NCBI RefSeq assembly: GCF_001730295.1
Contig: NZ_MIKA01000001.1
Location: forward strand, 124,001 to 188,000
Reading direction: 5' to 3'
Origin: Enterococcus plantarum
GTDB taxonomy: Bacteria; Bacillota; Bacilli; Lactobacillales; Enterococcaceae
Length of the DNA: 64,000 nucleotides
In this document: positions 19,590-27,464 of the stretch, in pieces
How the letters are laid out: every line of letters starts with the position of its first letter
How positions within the stretch are numbered: the first letter of the stretch is position 1
The notes under the pieces: model-generated
The model's input: only the letters and a program-made list of their open reading frames with translations
Databases searched by the model: none
Told to the model about the DNA's origin: nothing
Made by a program: the position numbers and the translations under genes

Positions 19590-21347
19590 ATGGAAGAAAA
19601 AAAAGGACGCAGAAGAAAAAAAATACGGCCGATTTTAGGAGAAAAACCACAACCTAGCCGATCTCCCAAAAATCGAACTGTAGATGAAAATGGTCTTTTA
19701 GCAATTGCGGTCAAACAAGGACTATTGAGGAAACAACAAGCAGAGGAAATAAAAGAACAAATAACTGCAACAAGATCAGTAGAAAAAATTCTTTTAGATG
19801 AGCATTACGTAGATGAAAATCAACTGATGAAACTTCAAAGTATACAGACTGGAATTAGAATCATTGATTTATTTACAGTAGAAAGAGAAACAGCAGTTCT
19901 TGATTTAGTTCCGAAAAAATTTGCTCAAAAAAATCAGCTGTTTCCTGTCAAAAAACGAAAAGGACGTTTGGTAGTAGCAATGGTCAATCCGATGGCTTAT
20001 GACGTTATCAATGAATTACGGTTGATTACAGGCATGTCAGCTTTACCTTATTTCGCCTCATCATCTGACATTAGCCAGATGATCACAGAACAGTATCCGG
20101 AAGATTTGATGTTAGAAGAATGGTTACAGGATGCTACAGATGATACGGTTCTAGGAGAAACTCCGATAACGAATACATTATTAGAAGATGATTCGCCAAT
20201 TATCAAATTAGTCAATTCACTTATTCAGGCTGCTGTAGATAAAAAAGCCAGCGATATCCATTTTGACCCGCAGAAAAAAAGTTTGAATGTCAGAATTCGG
20301 GTAGATGGAGAATTAATTGAACTAAATCAGCTCCCTAAAAATGTTCAACAGGCTGTAACATCACGTTTAAAAATTATTTCTTCTTTAGATATCACTGAAA
20401 CAAGATTGCCCCAAGATGGACGTGCTCAAATCCAAAATGGGCGCCGAATGGTCGATTTACGGGTTTCCGTTTTACCAACGATTTACGGAGAAAAAGTTGT
20501 TATTCGGATTATTGATATGTCATCAGGATTAAGAGGTCTGGATGAATTTAACTTTGACAAAGATGTACTAAATGGGCTTAAAGAATTATTAAAACAACCT
20601 CATGGTATTTTTCTTGTCACAGGACCCACAGGTTCAGGGAAATCATCGACTTTATATGCGGCACTGAATGAATTGAATCAGCCGAATGTCAATATCATTA
20701 CAGTAGAAGACCCAGTGGAGTATCAGCTAGACGGTGTGAATCAGGTATTGGTGAATAGTGACATTGGGTTAGATTTCGCAGCCGGTTTACGTTCGATTCT
20801 GCGTCAAGATCCAAATGTTGTCATGGTAGGAGAAATTCGTGATGCGGAGACAGCTGAAATTGCGATTCGAGCGTCAATGACAGGTCATATGGTACTTAGT
20901 ACATTGCATACGAATGATTCGATTGCGACAGTCAGCAGGTTGATTGACATGGGTGTAGATTCATTTTTAGTTGCAAATGCTTTAACAGGTGTTCTTTCAC
21001 AACGATTAGTGCGAACGATTTGTCCTAACTGTAAAATTGAAGAACCTGCAACAATGGAAGAAATAGAATTTTTAGATAAAAATAATGTGTATGTCGACCA
21101 TCTTTACAAAGGAACAGGCTGTAAAAAGTGTAATATGACTGGCTTTAAAGGTCGAATAGCAATTCAGGAATTGTTTATTATAACTCCAGATGCACGTTTG
21201 GTTATTTCCAGAAATGGTGAGGCAAATGAGTTGCTCGCTGTAGCAAAAAGGAATGGAATGAAAAGATTGCTGGATGATGGCTTAAGCAAAGTTGTTAGAG
21301 GCTTTACAACCATTTCAGAAGTATTGAAGGCTACAACCAATGAATAA
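19590..21347 (+). CDS. pilB: Type IV pilus extension ATPase, PilB/GspE family
   Basis: 585 residues from ATG 19590 (AAAGGAGAG nine bases upstream; the ATG at 19557 lacks a ribosome site). An N-terminal MshEN/N1-type domain (about 40-160) is followed by the secretion ATPase core. Walker A GPTGSGKSS lies near 345, the Asp box around VEDPVEY, Walker B VVMVGEIRD, and the His box TGHMVLSTLHTND. A C-terminal tetracysteine zinc site (CPNC near 478, CKKC near 511) is typical of PilB/GspE and absent from PilT. It drives pilin polymerisation from the cytoplasm with PilC. All catalytic motifs are intact. Confidence 0.95.
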   Translation: MEEKKGRRRKKIRPILGEKPQPSRSPKNRTVDENGLLAIAVKQGLLRKQQAEEIKEQITATRSVEKILLDEHYVDENQLMKLQSIQTGIRIIDLFTVERETAVLDLVPKKFAQKNQLFPVKKRKGRLVVAMVNPMAYDVINELRLITGMSALPYFASSSDISQMITEQYPEDLMLEEWLQDATDDTVLGETPITNTLLEDDSPIIKLVNSLIQAAVDKKASDIHFDPQKKSLNVRIRVDGELIELNQLPKNVQQAVTSRLKIISSLDITETRLPQDGRAQIQNGRRMVDLRVSVLPTIYGEKVVIRIIDMSSGLRGLDEFNFDKDVLNGLKELLKQPHGIFLVTGPTGSGKSSTLYAALNELNQPNVNIITVEDPVEYQLDGVNQVLVNSDIGLDFAAGLRSILRQDPNVVMVGEIRDAETAEIAIRASMTGHMVLSTLHTNDSIATVSRLIDMGVDSFLVANALTGVLSQRLVRTICPNCKIEEPATMEEIEFLDKNNVYVDHLYKGTGCKKCNMTGFKGRIAIQELFIITPDARLVISRNGEANELLAVAKRNGMKRLLDDGLSKVVRGFTTISEVLKATTNE

Positions 21348-21371
21348 ATCGGTAAATCAAGGAGAACAAAA

Positions 21372-22502
21372 ATGCATGAAGAAGAAATAGAAATACTCGC
21401 ACAACAAGCGGCAAGACGGAAAGAAGAACGTCCTGGGAAAATTAATCCAAAATTAAGACCATATAAAGAAGAATTTGATGCGTTATTGAGAGAATCTGTT
21501 CGTAAAAAAGTTTCAGATATTCATTTGACTGTTGGTCTATCTCCTGTTTTTCGTTTGAATGGAGAATTAGTAGAAGTGACCACTGAAGATGTATTGACGA
21601 ATAAAACGATTTCTATGTATGGTCGTGTGATGTGCAACGGGGAACAGTGGGCTGAATTTAAATCGAATGGAGAAGTCGATTTGGCTTACGAAGTTAAAAA
21701 TGCTAGTCGTTTTCGTGTGAACATCTTTAGACAAAAAGGGAACGTTTCGATAGCTTTGCGGATTATTGCAACTAAGATACCTGAGTTAGGATTGTTAGGT
21801 GTTCCGTCAGTTTTAAAAACGATGATTCAAAAAAAGCAAGGGTTATTTTTAGTTACTGGTCCTACTGGATCGGGTAAATCAACAACATTAGCATCTATGA
21901 TCGACTATCTAAACCGAACGAAAAAAACACATATCATTACCTTGGAAGATCCAATAGAGTACGTTCACAATCATAAAATGAGTGTAATCGACCAACGGGA
22001 AATCGGTGTAGATACAGAGTCCTTTGCCAATGGTTTGCGGGCATCGCTTCGTCAAGACCCAGATATTATTTTAGTGGGGGAGTTACGTGATTTTGATACC
22101 ATTTCAATCGCGTTAACAGCCGCTGAAACAGGCCACTTAGTCTTAGGAACACTTCATACAACCAGTGCTGCTGCAACGATTGAGCGAATCGTAGATGTTT
22201 TCTCTCCTGAACAGCAGTCTCAAGTTCGGACTCAGCTAGCGGGGGCATTAGTAGGGATTTTAGCTCAGCGGTTATTGCCTAATCGTGGCAATAATGGACG
22301 AGTCGCTGCAACCGAAATGTTGGTAAACAATAAATCCATTGCAAATTTGATTCGAGGAAATAAAACGCATCAAATCGGCAATATGCTTCAAACTGGGAAG
22401 AGTGATGGCATGTATACCATGGAAAGTTGCCTTCAACAGCTTATGTCTTCTGGAAAAGTGGATATTGAAGCGGCAGAAGCGCTACTTGGCGAGGAGGAGT
22501 AG
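21372..22502 (+). CDS. pilT: Type IV pilus retraction ATPase, PilT family
   Basis: 376 residues. PilT marks: SDIHLTVGLSPVFRLNGEL at the N-terminus, Walker A GPTGSGKST near 163, LEDPIEYVH, Walker B DIILVGELRD, His box TGHLVLGTLHT, and the C-terminal SIANLIRGNKTHQ that corresponds to the AIRNLIRE retraction motif. No tetracysteine site, which separates it from PilB. It depolymerises the pilus and powers twitching or pulling in DNA. ComG systems of Bacilli normally lack it. AAGGAG precedes the ATG. It lies 24 bases after pilB and two bases before pilC. Confidence 0.95.
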   Translation: MHEEEIEILAQQAARRKEERPGKINPKLRPYKEEFDALLRESVRKKVSDIHLTVGLSPVFRLNGELVEVTTEDVLTNKTISMYGRVMCNGEQWAEFKSNGEVDLAYEVKNASRFRVNIFRQKGNVSIALRIIATKIPELGLLGVPSVLKTMIQKKQGLFLVTGPTGSGKSTTLASMIDYLNRTKKTHIITLEDPIEYVHNHKMSVIDQREIGVDTESFANGLRASLRQDPDIILVGELRDFDTISIALTAAETGHLVLGTLHTTSAAATIERIVDVFSPEQQSQVRTQLAGALVGILAQRLLPNRGNNGRVAATEMLVNNKSIANLIRGNKTHQIGNMLQTGKSDGMYTMESCLQQLMSSGKVDIEAAEALLGEEE

Positions 22503-22504
22503 CC

Positions 22505-23716
22505 ATGGCAATCTATTCTTATGAAGCTCAAACAATACAAGGCAATATAAAAAAAGGCCGTTTACGGGCAGATAGTTTGCACGAAGCGGGGCAATCGCTC
22601 AAAAAAAGAGGATTACGTTCTACACTGCTGATTGAACAAGAAGAAACATTTGCCACAAAAGAGATTCAGTTGTTCAACAAAGTCAGTGTCAAATTGCTTG
22701 CTGAATATCTACAAAAGTTTTCAACGTTGATCGATTGTGGAATATCAATTACCTCCGCTTGTGAAATGTTAGCAGAACAAGAGCAGAATAAAAATTTTAA
22801 AAAAATATTGACGGAAATTTGTGAAGAAATTCAAGGTGGAGATGCATTGTCTACTTGCTATAGCAAGCATCCTAATGCTTTTCCGTCAATGTTGATAAGC
22901 ATCGTGCGAGCAGCAGAAATGTCTGGAACGTTAGATGCCACATTGTTGAGAATGAGTACGTATTACGAGAAAAAAGCTAAAGCACGTGGTGGTGTGATCA
23001 CGGCAATGATTTATCCAATCATCATGTTAGTTTTATCACTTTGTGTAGGTATTTTCTTGATTGTAAGTATTGTTCCTATGTTCGTAACCGTATTTGAAAG
23101 TTTAGATGCAGAGTTACCAGCAATCACAAAAATTACGATTGGTTTAAGTGGATTTTTACAAACAAAAGGCTGGGTGTTGCTCGTTGTAATTGCCATAGTT
23201 GTTATTGCGTTTAAGTTGATGATGCGCAATGCTGAGCTGAAATTTAAATGGCACAGTCTAACTTTACGGATGCCAGTTTTTGGCGAATTGATCCAAAAAA
23301 GCAATTTAAATATGATGTTGAGCACCCTATCAATATTGTTAGAAAGTTCAGTTTCTATATCTAAGGCTTTAGGTATGTCTGCTGATGCAGTAGACAATTT
23401 ATATATCAAGCAACTAATACATCGATGTCAAGCAGAAGTTGAAAAAGGTGGTTCGTTAAGTGACGTTTTCAGCAAAGATAAAATCATTCCACCTTTGGTG
23501 ACTCAGATGACGATAGTAGGCGAGTCTACAGGTTCGCTTGAAAGCATGTTGAAGAAGTTAAGTGACATGTTTGAAGAAGAAGTAGAGATGTTAGGTGAGC
23601 GAATCAAGTTGATCATGGAACCCATAACAATCATCGTAATTTGTGTAATCGTGGGGTTGATTGTTTCAGCAATCTTGTTGCCGATGTTTTCAATGTATGA
23701 CGCGGTACAGGGCTAA
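22505..23716 (+). CDS. pilC: Type IV pilus platform protein, PilC/GspF family
   Basis: 403 residues with two T2SSF repeats (about 65-190 and 270-395) and three membrane helices near 165-190, 218-238 and 375-400. An N-terminal segment YSYEAQTIQGNIKKG is typical of the family. The FSTLIDCGISITSACEML and LSILLESSVSISKALGM motifs of the two halves are clear. It couples the ATPases to pilin subunits in the membrane. GGAGGAG lies before the ATG. Full length and intact. Confidence 0.95.
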   Translation: MAIYSYEAQTIQGNIKKGRLRADSLHEAGQSLKKRGLRSTLLIEQEETFATKEIQLFNKVSVKLLAEYLQKFSTLIDCGISITSACEMLAEQEQNKNFKKILTEICEEIQGGDALSTCYSKHPNAFPSMLISIVRAAEMSGTLDATLLRMSTYYEKKAKARGGVITAMIYPIIMLVLSLCVGIFLIVSIVPMFVTVFESLDAELPAITKITIGLSGFLQTKGWVLLVVIAIVVIAFKLMMRNAELKFKWHSLTLRMPVFGELIQKSNLNMMLSTLSILLESSVSISKALGMSADAVDNLYIKQLIHRCQAEVEKGGSLSDVFSKDKIIPPLVTQMTIVGESTGSLESMLKKLSDMFEEEVEMLGERIKLIMEPITIIVICVIVGLIVSAILLPMFSMYDAVQG

Positions 23717-23801
23717 TCAAAGGATGACACATAAATAGTGATTATTTATGTTTATCATAAAAAACGTACATACGGATTGTACAAAGAGAGGAGAAACAAA
23801 T

Positions 23802-24263
23802 ATGTTAAAAAAAGTGTTGAAGGATGAGCGAGGACTTTCACTGGTAGAGTTACTTGCAGTTGTAGTAATTATGGCGATTATTGCGGGAATCGGAGCGGTT
23901 GCGATTACAGGTGTTATTCAGAAGAATAGAGAGGATGCTGCAATTAGTAGCCTACAAAGCGTTATAGCCGCTGCTAATTTGTATCAAGCTTCCAATGGAG
24001 AAGATCCGGCAAAAGCGATTGGAGCTACAAACGCAAATATTACAGCAAAAAATCTTATAGAGGACGGATTTATTACACAAATTGGTGGCTTAAATGGTAA
24101 TGATAAATCAGAAAATATTAAGTTCGATTTAGATGAAAATAGTAAGTTGATAACTACTGTTGATGAGAATACATTTATTGCAGGGAAGAAAACAAATAAA
24201 CCTCTTACTGACAGATCAGAAGCAGATATTGCCAAATTAACAAGAACCGATTTCTATAAATAA
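23802..24263 (+). CDS. Major type IV pilin
   Basis: 153 residues from ATG 23802 (GAGAGGAGAAAC upstream; an upstream ATG at 23748 adds 18 unsupported residues). Class III signal MLKKVLKDERG, cleavage after Gly11, mature start LSLVELLAVVVIMAI with Glu at +5. The mature protein is about 142 residues with the alpha1 helix, a QSVIAAANLY segment like those in PilE/ComGC pilins, and a small globular head. No Cys pair, so no disulphide loop. As the only pilin of classical size, placed after pilBTC, it is the natural main subunit. Confidence 0.88.
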   Translation: MLKKVLKDERGLSLVELLAVVVIMAIIAGIGAVAITGVIQKNREDAAISSLQSVIAAANLYQASNGEDPAKAIGATNANITAKNLIEDGFITQIGGLNGNDKSENIKFDLDENSKLITTVDENTFIAGKKTNKPLTDRSEADIAKLTRTDFYK

Positions 24264-24357
24264 TTAATTGTAGATGATTTCAATTTGTGAAAAAGTAAAT
24301 AGTTATAACTGTTTGCTTTTTCAACTTTTTAAATATTTCAAAGGAGAATTGAATTGT

Positions 24358-25161
24358 ATGAATGTCCAACTTTTTACAACACCATCCACATACGAATACC
24401 TTTTCTTTTACATATACATATTCATCTTAGGAACTTGTCTAGGTTCTTTTTTTCTATTGCTCGGTCAACGAATCCCTCGAGGTGAAGATATCGTAAAGAA
24501 ACGGTCCCATTGCGAAAATTGCAATCACGCCTTAGCTTTTTGGGAATTGATTCCACTATTTTCATATATTCTTTTAAAAGGAAAATGCCGCAATTGTCAT
24601 GAGAAAATCGGTTTTGTGTACATAGGATTTGAGTGTCTATCCGGTATATTGTTTACATCCACTGCCTTTTTATTAAAAACGACTAATGAAACCTTGGTTG
24701 CGTGGACGCTATTATCATTATTATTGATTATTACCGTAACAGATATCACTGCACAAAAAATTCCTAATAAGATTTTACTGCCATTCTGTATCTTAGCAAT
24801 CATTGAGCGTTTCGCCGTTCAGCAGTTAAATCCATGGTGGTTTGCACCTGCAGGCTTTGCTGTTGGATTTGGTGTTCTGCTCCTATTAGCTCTTTTAAGT
24901 AAAGGTGGCATGGCTGGTGGAGATATAAAATTATTTGCTGTGCTAGGTATAGTTCTAGGTCCAATCTATATAATGATTACGCTAGTCTTGGCCAGTATTT
25001 TGGCATTGGTTTACAGTATAGGCGAATTAATTATCAAAAAAAAATTAAGAAAGCACATTCCTTTCGGTCCCTTCATCGCCATTGGCAGTTGGCTTGTTTA
25101 TTGTTATGCAACAGGGCAATTTAATGATGCTTTTTTACTATTCTTTGGTTCAAAAATTTAG
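24358..25161 (+). CDS. pilD: Prepilin peptidase and N-methylase, A24 family
   Basis: 267 residues from ATG 24358 (AAAGGAG 11 bases upstream; the reading from 24274 adds 28 residues and lacks a ribosome site). A polytopic aspartyl protease with an N-terminal zinc domain, CENC and CRNC about 20 residues apart. The two catalytic Asp are in VTDITAQKIPN and in the GGDIKLF signature. It cleaves after Gly and methylates the new N-terminus of the pilins above. A dedicated copy inside the operon makes the system self-sufficient. Confidence 0.95.
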   Translation: MNVQLFTTPSTYEYLFFYIYIFILGTCLGSFFLLLGQRIPRGEDIVKKRSHCENCNHALAFWELIPLFSYILLKGKCRNCHEKIGFVYIGFECLSGILFTSTAFLLKTTNETLVAWTLLSLLLIITVTDITAQKIPNKILLPFCILAIIERFAVQQLNPWWFAPAGFAVGFGVLLLLALLSKGGMAGGDIKLFAVLGIVLGPIYIMITLVLASILALVYSIGELIIKKKLRKHIPFGPFIAIGSWLVYCYATGQFNDAFLLFFGSKI

Positions 25162-25172
25162 ATAAAAAAGAA

Positions 25173-26213
25173 ATGGAGGAGACGATCATTTTAAAAAAAG
25201 GATTGAAAACCGTTGTTGGTTTGGATATTAAAAAAAATATGATTCGTTTTGTGATCTTAAAAAGTACTAATCCGTTGGTTATTTATAAAAAAGGAGAAAT
25301 TGGGTTAAAATCCAGTATTTTTAAAAATGGAAAATTAACGAACAAACAAATTTTAATGGAAGGAATCAAGCAATTATTTAAAGAACATGCAATCAAAAAT
25401 CCGCATGTGGTTTTTTCAGCGTGTAATCACGAATTATTGATCAGAAGTATTCCAGAAAATGGTATGCGGAATGATAAGGAAGTAAAAAAATATTTGTTTT
25501 TGGAATTGGGTGAATCAATTTCTGTTCCCTTCGAGCAGCCTACTTTCGATTTATTAGTATTTGAAAAACAAAAAGCACGTCAAAAAAAGAAAGTGCAAAA
25601 AAAAGCAGCAAAACAAAAAGTAAAAGCAACGAGGCGCGATCGTATGGTTGTGGATGGAGAAATTTATTTTGTCGCAACCTCTGAGCCGACACTGATCAGT
25701 TTAGGAGATAGCATCCAGCAAGCAAGTGGGATTCCTAGTGCAGTTGATCTGAATTCTCTAGCCTATACACGTGCAATCAGCCGGAATATCAAATGGTCAG
25801 AGGTCTTGTTAGTGGTTGAGGTAGATTGTGGTGTCGCGACGTTTACAATATTTGAAAACCACATTCCAATATACAGCCAGTACGAAGAATACAATGTAGC
25901 CAATTGGAAATATATTGAAGACGACAATGGAGAATACAAAGCAGAATTTCATAAAGACAAAGAAGTGGATGCTTTATCTGATTTAGCGGATGTGACCAAA
26001 AATATTCTTTACTATTATAGCAATACCTTAGCCGTTGGAAAAAAAATCAGCAAGATTTATTTAGTAGGAGAGCATCCATTACTTTTTAAAGAGGTTATTA
26101 AGTCAATGGAAACGAGAATCGAGATTCCAGTGGCTGCAATCAATACCGAAAAACGTTATGCAATTCCTTCAAAATACCTATTAGCAGCTGGACTTGCTAT
26201 GAAAGGAGTGTAA
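25173..26213 (+). CDS. pilM: PilM-like actin-fold pilus assembly protein
   Basis: Up to 346 residues. The N-terminal VVGLDIKKNMIRFVIL matches the phosphate-1 strand of PilM/FtsA-type ATPases, and VVEVDCGVATFTIF and IYLVGEHPL fit the later nucleotide-binding strands. A Lys-rich insertion (about 130-155) is unusual. PilM sits under the membrane and binds the N-terminus of PilN, encoded next. Start problem: the first ATG (25173) lies before, not after, the only strong ribosome site GGAGGAG (25175-25181). The codon at proper spacing is ATT at 25188, which would be a rare start giving 341 residues. Confidence 0.82.
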   Translation: MEETIILKKGLKTVVGLDIKKNMIRFVILKSTNPLVIYKKGEIGLKSSIFKNGKLTNKQILMEGIKQLFKEHAIKNPHVVFSACNHELLIRSIPENGMRNDKEVKKYLFLELGESISVPFEQPTFDLLVFEKQKARQKKKVQKKAAKQKVKATRRDRMVVDGEIYFVATSEPTLISLGDSIQQASGIPSAVDLNSLAYTRAISRNIKWSEVLLVVEVDCGVATFTIFENHIPIYSQYEEYNVANWKYIEDDNGEYKAEFHKDKEVDALSDLADVTKNILYYYSNTLAVGKKISKIYLVGEHPLLFKEVIKSMETRIEIPVAAINTEKRYAIPSKYLLAAGLAMKGV

Positions 26214-26219
26214 ACATTT

Positions 26220-26855
26220 ATGAATATTAATCTATTGCCAGATAAATTTTATAAAAATCAAGCCTCTCTTTTTTTGATTACCTTCTTTCTTGTGTTAATT
26301 GGCGTCGGTGTTGCAGGTCTTGCGATGATGTATTTAGTGAGTCAGCAAGAAGCAACAATGTTAGAAAAATCGGTAAAAACAAAAAAGATGGAGCAGGCAC
26401 AATTGACCGGTCAGATTGTAAAGTTAAAAAAAGAACAGTCTGAAGAAGTCCAGCAATACTTGACAGAGCTAAAAGGGAAGCAAGTGCTATTTGCTGATAT
26501 AGCAAAAAATTTAGATGAAATGGTCATAAAATATAACCAAACCATCGAATCGTATCAGATTGTTATTCCTTTACTTGAAACTGCAGGGAATGAAGCCAGT
26601 GCAGTCAGTTCTCAAGAAGGGTTAAAAACAGAAGCAGGACAAGAATTGATTCAACTTGATTTAACGATCAAAGGGCCGAAATTATCTAACATTGGTGCTT
26701 TAACTGAAGTATTAAGTGAAATCGAATGGATTAATCAAGCAACGCTTTTGTCTGCATCATTTGAAGAAGATTCTGGTGATAAATTCGAATCAGTTATCCA
26801 ATTACAAATGCTAAAGGAAAAATTACCTTCAATCAATAGAGGAGGAAAAGAGTAA
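26220..26855 (+). CDS. pilN: PilN-like pilus assembly protein
   Basis: 211 residues. It opens with MNINLLPDKF; the INLLP motif right at the N-terminus is the PilM-binding signature of PilN. One membrane helix follows at about 18-42, then a coiled-coil-rich segment (45-115) and a ferredoxin-like C-terminal domain as expected. It links the cytoplasmic PilM ring to PilO and the platform. It starts six bases after pilM and abuts pilO. Confidence 0.82.
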   Translation: MNINLLPDKFYKNQASLFLITFFLVLIGVGVAGLAMMYLVSQQEATMLEKSVKTKKMEQAQLTGQIVKLKKEQSEEVQQYLTELKGKQVLFADIAKNLDEMVIKYNQTIESYQIVIPLLETAGNEASAVSSQEGLKTEAGQELIQLDLTIKGPKLSNIGALTEVLSEIEWINQATLLSASFEEDSGDKFESVIQLQMLKEKLPSINRGGKE

Positions 26856-27446
26856 ATGAAGACAGTCATCTTTACAAAAAAGCATATTGTAATGTTTATC
26901 GTATTTTTATTCCTGTCTCTCATCCTGATTGTTTTAGGTTGGTCTATGGGAATTGCCCCTAAACAAGAAGAAATTGGGAAAATCAAACAAGAAGACGCAA
27001 CAATAAAAAGTGAAGTAAAGGCTTTACAACACTCTATGAAAGAGTTGAAAGGAAAGAAAAATCTACTCGATTCTGCGATTGTGAATGAATTACCACGATT
27101 TTCCAAGGGAATTCAAATGAAGGAATATCTAACAGGATTGGAACAAAAAGTGGCAAAAAATAGAATCACACTAAAACAAATCACAGCAGAAGATACCTTA
27201 CTTTTTTCTTCCCCAAGCGATCAAACCAAAAAAGTTTATTCAAGTAACATTGTTTTAGAATTTAGTGCCACAGGGAAAAAAGAAGTTGTTGATTTTATCT
27301 ATACTTTAGAAAATGATCAGCGTTTTATTAAAGTAACTGATTTAAGCTATAAAAGTTCCTCAGAAGAGGGAAGCGGGGCAACATTTGATATTACCTTGTT
27401 ATTTAATATGTATTATTTAAATGTCAAAGAGGAATCAAAAGAGTAA
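26856..27446 (+). CDS. pilO: PilO-like pilus assembly protein
   Basis: 196 residues. A short basic N-terminus, one membrane helix (about 10-30), a coiled coil with Lys/Glu heptads (35-75) and a C-terminal alpha/beta domain: the PilO plan. Sequence identity with named PilO proteins is not something I can judge, so the call leans on topology and on its position directly after pilN. No PilP or PilQ gene follows, as expected in a cell without an outer membrane. Confidence 0.75.
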   Translation: MKTVIFTKKHIVMFIVFLFLSLILIVLGWSMGIAPKQEEIGKIKQEDATIKSEVKALQHSMKELKGKKNLLDSAIVNELPRFSKGIQMKEYLTGLEQKVAKNRITLKQITAEDTLLFSSPSDQTKKVYSSNIVLEFSATGKKEVVDFIYTLENDQRFIKVTDLSYKSSSEEGSGATFDITLLFNMYYLNVKEESKE

Positions 27447-27464
27447 AGAAAGGAGGGGAAATTC

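Noticed and set aside
23011-23409. Minus-strand open frame of 132 codons inside pilC
   Set aside because: It is antisense to a clear PilC membrane domain, has no ribosome site, and its hydrophobicity only mirrors that gene.
16113-27446. Reading the pilus genes as the ComG competence operon
   Set aside because: ComG has one ATPase and no PilT, PilM/N/O or in-operon peptidase. Here PilB and PilT are distinct and the extra genes are present.
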